Below, one piece after another: positions 10,101 to 19,253 of a stretch of 64,000 bases of DNA. The notes under the pieces are model-generated. The model searched no databases. It had not been told where the DNA came from and saw nothing but the letters and a program-made list of their open reading frames with translations. The position numbers were made by a program, and so were the translations under genes. Numbering within the stretch: position 1 is the first letter of the stretch; each line of letters begins with the position of its first letter. Source of the DNA: an uncultured Bacteroidales bacterium (lineage in GTDB: Bacteria > Bacteroidota > Bacteroidia > Bacteroidales > UBA3663); the NCBI GenBank assembly GCA_937899265.1, contig CALBPV010000005.1, forward strand, positions 1-64,000. The letters run 5' to 3'.

Positions 10101-10579
10101 ACGGCAACACGAAGACCTCGTTCGGACAGTTCTCGCTCACCGTGAACTGCAACTTCCGTATCGGTCAGAAAGTGATTAACTCGGCCCGTATGAACCTCGA
10201 GTCAATGTACGGAACGGCCAACCAAAGCACCGCCGTTCTGCAGCGCTGGCGCAAGGTGGGCGACGACACCGATATTCCCCGCGCCCTCTACGGCATGGGC
10301 TACAATTATTTGGGTTCCGACCGCTTTGTGGAGGATGCTTCCTATCTGCGCATCAAGACCATGTCCCTCTCCTGGGCCATGCCCAAGAAGTGGATGGACC
10401 GTGCAGGCTTGCAGTCATGCTCCATCTTCCTCACAGGCTACGACCTCTTCACCTTCACGAGCTACTCGGGACAGAACCCCGAAGTAAGCCTTCCTTCCAA
10501 ACCCACCAAGCTGGTTACCGACGGCAACACAACGCCCGTCAGCAAGCGTTTTGCCTGCGGTGTTAACCTGACTTTCTAA
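7199..10579 (+). CDS. SusC-like TonB-dependent outer-membrane receptor (first pair)
   Basis: 1126 residues from the ATG at 7199; a TTG at 7187 inside the heptamer array is an in-frame alternative. After an unusual N-terminus (see 7211-7313) the hydrophobic stretch and AVALAQ cleavage site begin the exported protein. A carboxypeptidase-regulatory-like beta domain follows (MTGTVIEEGVNEPIYGANV to LRIQISFIG), then the plug domain with IRIRGVSTLSSSAEPLVVVDG and IESIEVLKDAAATSIYGTAGSNGV, then a long beta-barrel ending in FACGVNLTF with the outer-membrane terminal Phe. It is expected to import an oligomeric ligand together with the SusD encoded 22 bases downstream, using TonB energy. The substrate cannot be read from the sequence; the neighbouring lyase suggests pectin-like material (inference). 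Confidence 0.93.
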   Translation: MMNRLADKAVSLRPLTFVFRLRKLADKAVSLRPLTFVFIFFMLFCFGAAVALAQNKTMTGTVIEEGVNEPIYGANVVVINQQNRTLGGTITDLDGNFVLNVPEGKNLRIQISFIGLKTQTFNYTGQSKLNVTLASDSKLLGDVEVVTKAVTRSELGITDIQQTSSTQRVQMAELTEVAPVASIEEALQGQMAGVDIVLGGDPGAKSSIRIRGVSTLSSSAEPLVVVDGIPTTVSFGDDFSFSDANEDDFGALLNISPADIESIEVLKDAAATSIYGTAGSNGVLLINTKQGKTGKTRFNFQSKFSYKEEPATIPLLNGKQYISMIEDAIWNAANAKGLASAASELNLLFNTKELLRDPSYRYYNEYNVDTDWLDQVRQNAWQWDNSFSMTGGGEKATYRLSFGYLDDIGTTIGTEARRITAGAKITYKFSDRFRIYTDLSYTDYDKDANAVENVRSRAQAMMPNQSPYLMNDDGTPSASYFTPEENFQGSFSGVSSSNNGLGNFNPVAMAKESYKNTRERTEKITIDWEYKFPLKQEWQHLTYEGYVNMNMKTSATKTFLPQVATGVLWTNTYANRSTEAASDAFSLQFYNKILYVATIAEKHNIVFTGIANTTTTHSASASNSTYANVSINLSDPIVGSTVGGASSGDSENRKVRFTESLNYAYDNRYVLSAVVTEEGNSAMGKNQRFGVFPAFGASWNLEKEHFMENHEWLTQGKLRASLGWSGNAPSSGYSYLGAYSSLGTYGSMSAISPSRMQLDKLKWESSREWDLGLDLRILDRYGLTIDYYDKYTEDCLMSSVAIPSTSGYTSLKYMNSGEMSNKGYEIRLDVDIFKSKMWSAKISVNAARNINKVEQIPTNWTAENYSFGNGNYAVRIVEGDPIGSFYGYRYLGVYRDSEDTYARDASGNVMRDFNGDVVTMKNGTTQVYAGDAKYEDINHDGVINEQDIVYLGNSNPTLTGGGNFNLKYGNTKTSFGQFSLTVNCNFRIGQKVINSARMNLESMYGTANQSTAVLQRWRKVGDDTDIPRALYGMGYNYLGSDRFVEDASYLRIKTMSLSWAMPKKWMDRAGLQSCSIFLTGYDLFTFTSYSGQNPEVSLPSKPTKLVTDGNTTPVSKRFACGVNLTF
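7211..7313 (+). repeat. Duplicated 46-bp repeat inside the susC signal-peptide region
   Basis: A 46-bp sequence occurs at 7211-7256 and identically at 7268-7313, a period of 57 bases (19 codons), encoding LADKAVSLRPLTFVF twice. Its second half is itself built of 7-base units (CTTAGAC, CTTTGAC, TTTTGTC, TTTAGAC at 7232-7259). It therefore looks like intergenic heptamer DNA that has become part of the coding region. Confidence 0.9.
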
Positions 10580-10601
10580 CGATTAACGAATGCTAGAACT
10601 T

Positions 10602-12275
10602 ATGAAAATCAAGAATATTTCGAAAGTGATTCTGTTTTCGTTGGCACTGCCCTTGTCACTCTCAAGCTGCAACGACTGGCTCAACCTCCTGCCCGACAAT
10701 GAGCAGGTGACCGAAGACTACTGGCAGAGCAAGGAGGACGTGGAGAACGTGGTAGCCTCCGGCTATTACTACATGCGCAGTTTCGTCCCCACAGCCATCA
10801 AGTGGGGCGAGTTGCGCGGTGCCGACTTCTATAATGCGGGAACTGGCGAGGCTTCCAAAATGCAAGACTTCGACATGCTGCCCACCAACAGCCTCTGCAA
10901 ATACGCCACCGTCTATCAGATTATCTCCATGGCCAACTCCGTGCTGAAATATGCACCCGAGGTACAGGCCAAAGACAACACCTATTATAAGTCGATGATG
11001 CAGTCCCACCTCTGTGAGGCTTACTTCCAGAGGGCCTGGGCCTACAGCATCCTTGTGAAGAACTACAAAGAGGTGCCCCTCATCGTCGATGCTTACGTGA
11101 ACGACGATGCGGAGATGAACCTTCCCAAGGCCAGCGAAAGCATGATTATCGCCCAGATAAAGGCCGATGTGGAAGCAGCCATCGCCACCGGTGCAGCCAA
11201 GGGAACTTACGAGGTCGATTGGCAGACCAAGGGTCGTGCAACCAAGTGGGCTCTCTATGCCCTCATGGCCGACATCTGTCTCTGGAACCACGACTACGAC
11301 GAGTGCATCGCTTATGCCAACCGCATTCTCGAAGCCTCCGATGCCATCCGTCCCGCCTTCATCACCGACATGAACAGCTGGTACGAAATCTTCTATCCCG
11401 GGCTGTCCAACGAATCCATCTTCGAGCTATATTGGGACTACAACACAGAAGGCTCCAACAACAATTTCTCCTCGCTCTTCCCAGAGTTGGGATTAACTAT
11501 GATAGGCGGCTGCAACCTGACCGAATCCGTCAAAGAAAAGATGATTCAGGAGACGGGCAATGTGTTGGCCAACCATTCCGACCTCACGCTCGACCAGCGT
11601 GTGGGACGCATGTATCTGGCATCCTACATCAGCAACAGCGCCAGTTGGAACGGTACGCAGTTTAACTGCGGCAACTCGCTTGCCATTTGGAAATACCGTG
11701 GCACCGATGTGGTCGATATGAACACCGTGCGCACCCACATGGATGCCAATTTCATCCTCTACCGCGTGGCCGATATCATGCTGATGAAAGCCGAAGCCCT
11801 CGTTATGAAGGGACAGTCATCGTGGAAAGCAGCCGTCGAAATGCTCAACCAAATCCGCAACCGTGCAGGTCTGCCTGATTTCGTGGATGCCAACGACCAG
11901 GATGCCATCAACGCCCTCGACCAATATACCCTGCTCTCCGAGGTTCTCGACCAGCGCGAGATGGAGTTCCTGGGCGAGGCTCACCGCTGGTACGACATCC
12001 TGCGTCTGGCACGCTACGATGCCAATTTCGCTCCCGAAGGAACCGTGGAGGCCAATACAGGCGAAAGCTACGAGACCTACAAGACCTCCGGCTTCGGCGA
12101 CAACGTGTTCGCCTACAAGAACAAGGCTATCGAGCTGATAACCACCTACAACCAGACCACCTCGCCCATGCAGCTGCAGTCCGTGCTCCAGAATTCCTGG
12201 GCCTGGTACCTGCCCCTGCCCGAGTCCGATATAACCACCAACAGTAACCTGAAACAGAACCCTTATTATGAATAA
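10602..12275 (+). CDS. SusD/RagB-like outer-membrane lipoprotein (first pair)
   Basis: 557 residues from the ATG at 10602 (MKIKNISKVILF); an in-frame ATG at 10590 would add four residues. The lipobox LSLSSC is followed by NDWLNLLPDNEQVTEDYW, the classical start of SusD proteins. The body has the TPR-like helical arrangement, including the conserved region near MLMKAEALVMKG and LNQIRNRAGLPD, then LLSEVLDQREMEFLGEAHRWYDILR. It should cap the SusC barrel and bind glycan at the cell surface. Its last 8 bases overlap the start of the next gene, so the two are probably translationally coupled. Confidence 0.93.
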   Translation: MKIKNISKVILFSLALPLSLSSCNDWLNLLPDNEQVTEDYWQSKEDVENVVASGYYYMRSFVPTAIKWGELRGADFYNAGTGEASKMQDFDMLPTNSLCKYATVYQIISMANSVLKYAPEVQAKDNTYYKSMMQSHLCEAYFQRAWAYSILVKNYKEVPLIVDAYVNDDAEMNLPKASESMIIAQIKADVEAAIATGAAKGTYEVDWQTKGRATKWALYALMADICLWNHDYDECIAYANRILEASDAIRPAFITDMNSWYEIFYPGLSNESIFELYWDYNTEGSNNNFSSLFPELGLTMIGGCNLTESVKEKMIQETGNVLANHSDLTLDQRVGRMYLASYISNSASWNGTQFNCGNSLAIWKYRGTDVVDMNTVRTHMDANFILYRVADIMLMKAEALVMKGQSSWKAAVEMLNQIRNRAGLPDFVDANDQDAINALDQYTLLSEVLDQREMEFLGEAHRWYDILRLARYDANFAPEGTVEANTGESYETYKTSGFGDNVFAYKNKAIELITTYNQTTSPMQLQSVLQNSWAWYLPLPESDITTNSNLKQNPYYE

Positions 12276-14091
12276 GTTGTTATATATCCTTCTGGCAGTC
12301 TCTCTCTCCCTGTCATTCACGTCCTGCGACAAGGACCTTTGGAAGTTCGAAGACGAGAGCGAAGGCTCCTACAAGCCTGTTGAGGGCGACCCCATCTCGA
12401 CAACGCTTGACAACAGCGGCGAGTTTTCCGAGTGGATCAAGGTACTCAACTACACCGATACCTACTCCATCCTGAACGCCCTCTACGACGGTTCGAACTC
12501 GGCCCACAAATACACGTTGTTTGCGCCTACCGACGAGGCTTTGAAGCGTTTCTACGCTGAAAAAGGCATCAGCGGCATTGAAGACTTGAGCGTGGAGTAT
12601 GCCACAGCCCTTGTCAAGACGATGACCTACGACGGAGACTCGCTCAAACTCACCGAGAAGTTTGCAGCCGATATCACAAGCCTCGCCTACGTCAGCGAGG
12701 CCGGTGAGACACTTTATCTCCGTGTCAATACCGAGGGCGAAGGATTCACACTGCACAGCCAGTCGATTCAAGAAGCCATCGTCATCTCCCGCAACTATAT
12801 CACCTGCGCCAACGGATTCGTCTATACCGCCGAGGGTGTGCTCTCGCCTCTGGTCGAGACAGTGTTCGACCGCATCAACGACGGCAGTTCCGACATCATG
12901 GTCGAGGCCCTCAAGGCAACCGGACTGGACAAGACTCTCTCGTTGGTGGCCGATACCACCTACACGCTGGGTATCCGTTCGTTCCACCAATATCGCTTCA
13001 CTTTTCTGAATGTGACCGATGACGACTTCTCGCGCAACGGCATTTACAGCCTCTCCGACCTCAAAAAACAATTGGCCGCTACGGCAAGCGATGCCTCGGT
13101 GGGTCAGGACTCGCTTCTGAAACAATACCTGCAGTATCACCTCTTCGAGGCTTCATACACTGCCTCCGACCTCGCCGAGATGGTGGGCAGCGACAGCGTA
13201 CGCATCTGGGGAACCTCTGCTCCCAACCAGATTCTGATGATACACCGTCACTCTCTGGCCGAGGTGCAGACAGTTCTCGATGACGGCACCGTCGAAACGG
13301 ACACCATCTACTACGTCTCCTTCAATGACGACAACGACAGCTACGAGAAGGCCACTCTCAATTGGGAGGTTCCCGAGTACGGTCTCTCGGTGAATATCGG
13401 AGAGGCAACTTGCCTTTGGCGCACAGGACAAAATATTTTGGCCAAGAACGGCTATGTGCACAACATCTCCGACTGGATGCCCGTCTATGAGCCCAAACAG
13501 AGCACTGTAGTCTGGGATTTGGCCGACTACACCGAGGTTCGCAACGCGTTGGGTTTGCTCTACCACCCCGAAACAGTCGTTTCGAGCGAAAGCAAGACCG
13601 ACCTCTCCCGGTTGGCTTGTTATACGGTGGAAAGCGGTCCCGACGGCACGTCCAACAACTCCTACTCGAGCCTGTGCTACGTGACCTGCAAATCGAATCT
13701 CAAGGACTGCCTCTACCACGACCGCGTGGTATTCAACGTGGGTTATCAGGGTTCTGTGACAATGCAGACCCCCACTCTGGTGAAGGGCAAATACAAGGTC
13801 ACCATTTCGATGGCCTACCTGACGGAGCATTCTTTCATCCGTACTTCCAACGGCTGTAAGGGCGGCATGATGCGTCTCACGGTCGATGGGGAGAATCAGA
13901 TTCTCACAGCCCCCTACACCTCCATCACCAAATCACTGGCCGGTGTCTATGAGGCTACGCTCTACGATGAGTTGGAGTTCGACGAGACTGCCAGCCACAC
14001 TTTCAAATTTGTCGTTATGGATCCTGCTGCTTCCACCAACTCGAAGTTCAGCCTCCAGTTCGATGCGATTACATTCACCCCAATTGAATAA
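12268..14091 (+). CDS. FAS1-type lipoprotein after the first SusD
   Basis: 607 residues. The signal peptide ends in LSFTSC with DKDLWKFEDESEG after the cysteine, consistent with surface export. A FAS1 module occupies about residues 50-200 (YTLFAPTDEALKRFYAEKG to ITCANGFVYTAEGVL). A second, more diverged FAS1-like region follows to about 400 (NGYVHNISDWMPVYEP marks its end). The C-terminal 200 residues form a separate beta-rich module with KGKYKVTISMAYL and a final FSLQFDAITF strand, which could be a jelly-roll binding domain (inference). The position right after susD is where SusE/SusF-type binding proteins are usually encoded. The start codon overlaps the susD stop by 8 bases. Confidence 0.75.
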   Translation: MNKLLYILLAVSLSLSFTSCDKDLWKFEDESEGSYKPVEGDPISTTLDNSGEFSEWIKVLNYTDTYSILNALYDGSNSAHKYTLFAPTDEALKRFYAEKGISGIEDLSVEYATALVKTMTYDGDSLKLTEKFAADITSLAYVSEAGETLYLRVNTEGEGFTLHSQSIQEAIVISRNYITCANGFVYTAEGVLSPLVETVFDRINDGSSDIMVEALKATGLDKTLSLVADTTYTLGIRSFHQYRFTFLNVTDDDFSRNGIYSLSDLKKQLAATASDASVGQDSLLKQYLQYHLFEASYTASDLAEMVGSDSVRIWGTSAPNQILMIHRHSLAEVQTVLDDGTVETDTIYYVSFNDDNDSYEKATLNWEVPEYGLSVNIGEATCLWRTGQNILAKNGYVHNISDWMPVYEPKQSTVVWDLADYTEVRNALGLLYHPETVVSSESKTDLSRLACYTVESGPDGTSNNSYSSLCYVTCKSNLKDCLYHDRVVFNVGYQGSVTMQTPTLVKGKYKVTISMAYLTEHSFIRTSNGCKGGMMRLTVDGENQILTAPYTSITKSLAGVYEATLYDELEFDETASHTFKFVVMDPAASTNSKFSLQFDAITFTPIE

Positions 14092-14105
14092 GCAAACATT
14101 GTCCT

Positions 14106-15935
14106 ATGAAAAAATATCTTTATCAAGCATCATTGCTGGCGATGACCCTGTCGGCCGTTGTACTGACGGGTTGCAACAATCTGTCTGACGATGATTATTT
14201 CAAAGACACCGATGTGGATAATACGAATGTCGAGGTGCTTTCGACCAACCAAACGGTGGCCGAATACATTCAGGGACGTTCTGATTTCTCGCAGATGTCT
14301 GCCCTCTTTGAGAAGGAAGGCATCTACGAGGAGATGCCATCGTCGGGCGAGCTCCACACCGTGCTCGTGGTCAGCAATCTCAACTTCCAAAGTCCCGAGG
14401 ACGAAGATGCCAACGTCGTGGCTCGCAGTCATGTGACCAATATCTCGGTAGCTCCCTCCAAGCTCAACTCGGGAGACCGTCTGCTCATGTGGCACAACAA
14501 ATATGTGACCGTCACCCTCGACGAACAGGCCGCTGCAGGCAACCTCATCGGCCACGCCCTCTTCAACAGCAGCACACTCACCGAAGTCATCAAAGCAGAA
14601 GACGGCTACATCTACGTCATCTCCTCCCTCATTGAGACACCCACGTCCCTCCAGGACTACATCAACGAGCTCGACGATGCCCGCTACAGCATCTTCAAGG
14701 ACATGGTGCTCTCTTCCGGCGGCAAGGAGTTCGACAGAGCCAACTCGAAAGTGGTAGGCGTCGATGCCAACGGCAACACCATCTACGACTCTGTCTTCAT
14801 CTACACCAACGAGTTCTTCGACGCCAAGAACTTCAACCTCTCGAGCGAAGCCCTCAAGGCCACCATGTTCGTGTTCAGCAACGATGTGATTAACGAGGCT
14901 CTCAAAGAGGCACGCCAGACACTCCATGAGTGGGACTACGACCACAAAACGGTGCTCTTACGCAACGGTTCGCTCGACAGCGTCTATGTGGGCTATTCGT
15001 CCGACAAGGACCTCGAGGATTGGATTCTCAAAGCCGCCTTCTTCAACAAGGTATATAGTGCGGCCGATTTGACGCCTAACCTCAGTGCCGAAGATCCCAC
15101 CGACAACGACATCAAGTCCATCTACAACATCCAATGGCGCACCTCCGTCCAGGAGCTCGACCTCGACAATCCCGTCACGCTTTCCAACGGTGTGGCCTAC
15201 GAGGTCAAGTCGTTCAAGATTCCCAACAACCGCCTCATCTATCGTCTGCATGAGGAGTTCCGCTACTACGAGCAGTGCGATGCCGACCAAAAGGGACTCT
15301 TCTTCAAGACCGACAACCTCGCCAACTTCAAGGTTTCGACCAACGAGGTGGCTCCCTGGACTCCCCTCTCGGGCGTATGGCCCGAACACGGCGACAGTCC
15401 GCTCACCTGCAAAGTGGCCGATGCTACGGTGGCACATTTCCAGATGGACTTCACGCCGCTCTACAGCCGAGCCAACAGCGAAGGAGGATTCGACGTGGGT
15501 GCCATGATGGTACCTCCCGGAACCTATCGTATGGCAATGGGCTTCAAACAGGGCATGACCGGCATAAGCGTACAGTTGTTCGCCGTGGCCGAAGGCGGTG
15601 AAGAGGAAGAGTGCGGCAACAAGGTCGATTTGACTTTGGCCGACGGCTCCACTACCTACCACTACGACCGAGGTGCCACGCTTTCGAACGCTTTGCCCGA
15701 ATATTACGACAAAAACGACGAACGTCTCACCGCCGGCAGCAAGAATCCGTACTACTGGACCGACGGCGGACCCGTCTATACTGAAGTCACCATTCCCGCT
15801 GTGAACGGTCAGAATGCCGCAGGACGCGACAGAGCTGTCCAGCTGCTCATCCGCATGACCAGTGAAAACGGAACGACCGCCGGCACGCTCACCTTCAACC
15901 ATTGGTGTCTGCGCCCCACAGCCAATAACTATTGA
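14106..15935 (+). CDS. Second FAS1-type lipoprotein, paralogue of the preceding one
   Basis: 609 residues. The lipobox VVLTGC is followed by NNLSDDDYFKDTD, again acidic. Residues about 50-180 look FAS1-like (FSQMSALFEKEGIYEEM, LHTVLVVSN, DGYIYVISSLIE), although the usual PTD core is replaced by SNLN. A second FAS1-like region follows (MFVFSNDVINEALKEA). The C-terminal module (about residues 440-609) contains VPPGTYRMAMGFKQG, which corresponds in position and pattern to KGKYKVTISMAYL in the previous protein, so the two share an overall architecture. It lies 14 bases after the previous stop and 23 bases before the next susC, consistent with one transcription unit. Function is inferred from context only. 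Confidence 0.65.
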   Translation: MKKYLYQASLLAMTLSAVVLTGCNNLSDDDYFKDTDVDNTNVEVLSTNQTVAEYIQGRSDFSQMSALFEKEGIYEEMPSSGELHTVLVVSNLNFQSPEDEDANVVARSHVTNISVAPSKLNSGDRLLMWHNKYVTVTLDEQAAAGNLIGHALFNSSTLTEVIKAEDGYIYVISSLIETPTSLQDYINELDDARYSIFKDMVLSSGGKEFDRANSKVVGVDANGNTIYDSVFIYTNEFFDAKNFNLSSEALKATMFVFSNDVINEALKEARQTLHEWDYDHKTVLLRNGSLDSVYVGYSSDKDLEDWILKAAFFNKVYSAADLTPNLSAEDPTDNDIKSIYNIQWRTSVQELDLDNPVTLSNGVAYEVKSFKIPNNRLIYRLHEEFRYYEQCDADQKGLFFKTDNLANFKVSTNEVAPWTPLSGVWPEHGDSPLTCKVADATVAHFQMDFTPLYSRANSEGGFDVGAMMVPPGTYRMAMGFKQGMTGISVQLFAVAEGGEEEECGNKVDLTLADGSTTYHYDRGATLSNALPEYYDKNDERLTAGSKNPYYWTDGGPVYTEVTIPAVNGQNAAGRDRAVQLLIRMTSENGTTAGTLTFNHWCLRPTANNY

Positions 15936-15958
15936 ACATATAAACAGGTATAACAGAT

Positions 15959-18900
15959 ATGAATGTCTTAAAATCTATCCTTTGCAGCGCTGCACTCTGC
16001 TCGAGCTTGGCTTTGGCCCAGACATCGGAAACATATACGGTGAGCGGCGTGATTCTCAACGATCAGTTGCAACCGGTGGCTGACGCTATCGTCTCATGCC
16101 CCGGTCACGGACTGGTGCGCACCGAGGCTGACGGCAAGTTCGAGCTGAAGGATGTCGGAAAATGGAGCGCTGTGCGTGTCCAGGCTCAGGGATTCTACAA
16201 CAAAGAGTTCCATGTGGTGGAGAACGCCGACAACCTCAACGTTTATCTCATCGGAAAGGATAAGCGTCAGTACAACCAGACTGTCCTTAACGGCATGGCC
16301 GAAAACAGCGAAGGCGTTGAAAGCTCATTCGGCACCCAGAATATCGCCAAAAAGGACCTCAGCCTCGGTGCAGTAGGTCTGGACAAAGCCCTTCAAGGAC
16401 AGTTCACAGGTCTGCAGATAACACAGAAGTCAGGCATGACGGGTGAAGGTTCAAATCTCCAGTGGCGAGGCATCCGCAGTTTCGTCGCCGAGACCAATCC
16501 CCTCATCGTCATCAACGGCGTGCCCTATATGCCCGACCTCCAGGAGTCATCGCTCATTCAGGGCTACTCGCGCAGCATCTTCCAGTCCATCAATCCTCAG
16601 GATATCGCCAACGTGACACTCCTCTCCGGTGCTGAAGCTTCGGCATGGGGTTCTCTCGGTTCCAACGGCGTGCTCCTCATTGAGACGGACGGTGCCAAGA
16701 GCGATGACCTCAACACTCGCGTCAGCTTCACGGGCAGTTTCGGCCTCAATTGGCAGACCAACAAACTGCCCCTCATGAACGCGTCGGCCTACAAGTCCTA
16801 CCTCTCCGACATCGCGATGGACTACTACAAGAACGACATGGGCGCCTTCTTCTCCGACTTCGGATTTATGTCGTCGGCTTCGGCCAACATGGCCCACCTC
16901 TATGCGTTCAACACCGACTGGCAGGATGAAATCTTTGACAATTCCATGACCCACGACTATCTCTTCCGTGTGGAAGGTGGAGACGCTATTGCCAAGTACG
17001 ACATCGCCCTCGGCTACACAGGCGACCAGGGAACGCTCACCGACACCAAGTCAGACCGCTTCCACGCCCAGATCAACGCCAACGTCCTGATAAGCAAGAA
17101 ATGGGAGATGAACGCCAACATCAATCTGGCCTACCTCACCGGCAGCTATCAGGAACAGGGCTACAGCCTCGAGACCAATCCTCTCCTTGCTGCCTACCGG
17201 CGTTCGCCGCTCCTCTCGCCCTATCAGTCGAGCACCATTCCTTCCGAGGACGGCACCTATGCCCTCATCAACAAGTACTCGAGCTACTACCTCGGTTCGG
17301 TACAGAACACTGACTTCATCGTTTCCAACCCCGTCTCTCTCGTCAATACGGTCGATGGTTCCGTGCGCCAATATGATATGAACTCACGCATACAGGCTGT
17401 CTATAAGCCCACCAACGACTGGACGCTGGCTGCTACCATAGGTCTCTACACCAACTTCGACAAGGAGAAACTCTTCGTGCCGGGCAAGGACAACAGCGAC
17501 ATCGTGCCGCGTTTCGACAACTACGGCAAGTCCGAAAACACCGTCAAGGTCGGCGAGGCTACTGTCTTCAACCTCTACTACGGCGCAAATGCCCGCTACC
17601 AGCACACATGGAACCGCCGTCACAGCCTCGATGCGCGCGCCGGATTCCAGGTACTCCGCACCAAGACGGAATACGATATGGCTACGGGACGCAACACGGC
17701 CAACGACTACTATCAGACCATGGGCGACACTCAGTCTGTCGGCAAATACATCGACGGATACAACAACAAGTGGAACTGGCTCAACGGATATGTGCAGGCC
17801 CAATACACCTTCGGCAACCTTGTGCGTGCCGGTTTGGTGGCTTCTGTGGACGGTGCCAGCTCCGTGGGTTCCGATGCCACACGTGTTGCAGTCTATCCCG
17901 GTGCCAACGTCGGACTCATGCTCGCCAACTGGAAAGGCATCCGTACCGCCGACTGGCTCGACCGCCTCGATGTCTTTGCCGACTACGACGTAACGGGCAA
18001 CAGCCGCTACTCGTCCAAGTTCGGAAAGTATTACTACACGTCTCAGCCCTATCAGACCATCGCCGGTATCGTACGTGCCAACGTACCCAACACCGAACTG
18101 AAGACCGAGACGGACTATTCCTTCCAGGCCGGCATTGATATGGCCTGGCTCCAGAACCGTTTCGGAATCCGCGCAGCATGGTTCAACACCCGCGCCAAGG
18201 ATGTTCTCATGCTGGGACGAAACTCCTCGGCACTCGGTACCTCGCCCTACTACTGCAACGACGGCGAGATTGTGAGCAAAGGACTCGAACTGCGTTTCAG
18301 CGTCGTACCTGTCCGTACTCGCGACTGGACATGGACGCTCAACGTCCAGACCACACACGTGAAGAACTCTGTCGAGAACCTCGGCTCTCTGTCTCAGTTC
18401 ATCACCTCGCTCAGCGACGGCGGTGAGATTATTTCCAAAGTCGGCGAGAATCCATACGCTTTCTATGGCTACCGCACACGGGGTGTCTATAGCACCTCCG
18501 CGGATGCCGCTGCCACCGGTCTTGTCAACCGCAACGGTGTGGCCTACAAGGCAGGCGATGTGATTTATGTCGATCAGAACAACGACGGCATCATCAACGA
18601 TGCCGACAAAGTGGTGCTCGGAAGCTCCACGCCCGATGTCTTCGGCTCCGTCTTCACGAGCCTGCAATACAAGGGTTGGACGCTCGACCTCAACTTCGTC
18701 TTCAGCGACGGTAACGAGGCCTACAATGCCACCCGCCGCATCACCGAGTCATCGTCCGATTTTGCCAACCAGTCCAAGTCGGTTATGCGCCGCTGGCAGA
18801 ACGAAGGCGATGTCACCGACATGCCGCGTGCCAACTACCGAGACATCATCGGCAACAACGAAATGAGTGACCGCTTTGTCGAGGACGCTTCCTACATCAA

Positions 18901-19123
18901 GCTTCGCGATGTAACCCTCTCTTACTCCTGGAACAAGAAACTCTGGAATTTCATCCGCGGCGGCAGCATCTATCTCTCCGGCCAGAATCTCTTGTGTATC
19001 ACCAAGTATCTCGGAACCGACCCCGAATTCGCCTACAGCAACGCCTCCTCTATGATGGGCGTCGATTATGGCAAGGTCGCTCTCCCCAAGAGTGTGAAAA
19101 TCGGTGTGAATTTGCAATTCTGA
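15959..19123 (+). CDS. SusC-like TonB-dependent receptor (second pair), short N-terminal form
   Basis: 1054 residues. Signal peptide MNVLKSILCSAALCSSLALA then QTSETYTVSGVI. The N-terminal beta domain is present (VADAIVSC, TEADGKFELKDVG) but the usual DEVVVVGYG-like linker is poorly conserved. The plug domain is recognisable from LQWRGIRSFVAETNPLIVINGVPYMPD and DIANVTLLSGAEASAWGSLGSNGVLL; the second departs from the usual IEVLKDA motif. The barrel ends in SVKIGVNLQF. It should act with the SusD encoded 130 bases downstream. It is clearly diverged from the receptor at 7199, so the locus probably handles two ligands or two forms of one (inference). Confidence 0.9.
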   Translation: MNVLKSILCSAALCSSLALAQTSETYTVSGVILNDQLQPVADAIVSCPGHGLVRTEADGKFELKDVGKWSAVRVQAQGFYNKEFHVVENADNLNVYLIGKDKRQYNQTVLNGMAENSEGVESSFGTQNIAKKDLSLGAVGLDKALQGQFTGLQITQKSGMTGEGSNLQWRGIRSFVAETNPLIVINGVPYMPDLQESSLIQGYSRSIFQSINPQDIANVTLLSGAEASAWGSLGSNGVLLIETDGAKSDDLNTRVSFTGSFGLNWQTNKLPLMNASAYKSYLSDIAMDYYKNDMGAFFSDFGFMSSASANMAHLYAFNTDWQDEIFDNSMTHDYLFRVEGGDAIAKYDIALGYTGDQGTLTDTKSDRFHAQINANVLISKKWEMNANINLAYLTGSYQEQGYSLETNPLLAAYRRSPLLSPYQSSTIPSEDGTYALINKYSSYYLGSVQNTDFIVSNPVSLVNTVDGSVRQYDMNSRIQAVYKPTNDWTLAATIGLYTNFDKEKLFVPGKDNSDIVPRFDNYGKSENTVKVGEATVFNLYYGANARYQHTWNRRHSLDARAGFQVLRTKTEYDMATGRNTANDYYQTMGDTQSVGKYIDGYNNKWNWLNGYVQAQYTFGNLVRAGLVASVDGASSVGSDATRVAVYPGANVGLMLANWKGIRTADWLDRLDVFADYDVTGNSRYSSKFGKYYYTSQPYQTIAGIVRANVPNTELKTETDYSFQAGIDMAWLQNRFGIRAAWFNTRAKDVLMLGRNSSALGTSPYYCNDGEIVSKGLELRFSVVPVRTRDWTWTLNVQTTHVKNSVENLGSLSQFITSLSDGGEIISKVGENPYAFYGYRTRGVYSTSADAAATGLVNRNGVAYKAGDVIYVDQNNDGIINDADKVVLGSSTPDVFGSVFTSLQYKGWTLDLNFVFSDGNEAYNATRRITESSSDFANQSKSVMRRWQNEGDVTDMPRANYRDIIGNNEMSDRFVEDASYIKLRDVTLSYSWNKKLWNFIRGGSIYLSGQNLLCITKYLGTDPEFAYSNASSMMGVDYGKVALPKSVKIGVNLQF

Positions 19124-19126
19124 TGC

Positions 19127-19250
19127 GAAACTTGAAACCTGAAACTTGAAACCTGAAACCTGAAACTTGAAACCCTTCCCCCTTCCCCCTCCCCCTTCCC
19201 TTCAGGGGAGGGCTGGGGAGAGGCCGGGGGTAGGCTGAAACTTGAAACTC
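19127..19250. repeat. GAAACYT heptamer array with inserted GC-rich element, between susC and susD
   Basis: About seven GAAACTT or GAAACCT units run from 19127 to 19175, starting four bases after the susC stop codon. A GC-rich element follows at about 19169-19237, containing CCCTTCAGGGGAGGG and ending GGGGGTAGGCTG, like the element at 4627-4681. A further one to two heptamers (19238-19250) abut the susD start at 19254. Such a spacer inside a susCD pair is unusually long. Confidence 0.85.
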
Positions 19251-19253
19251 ATT

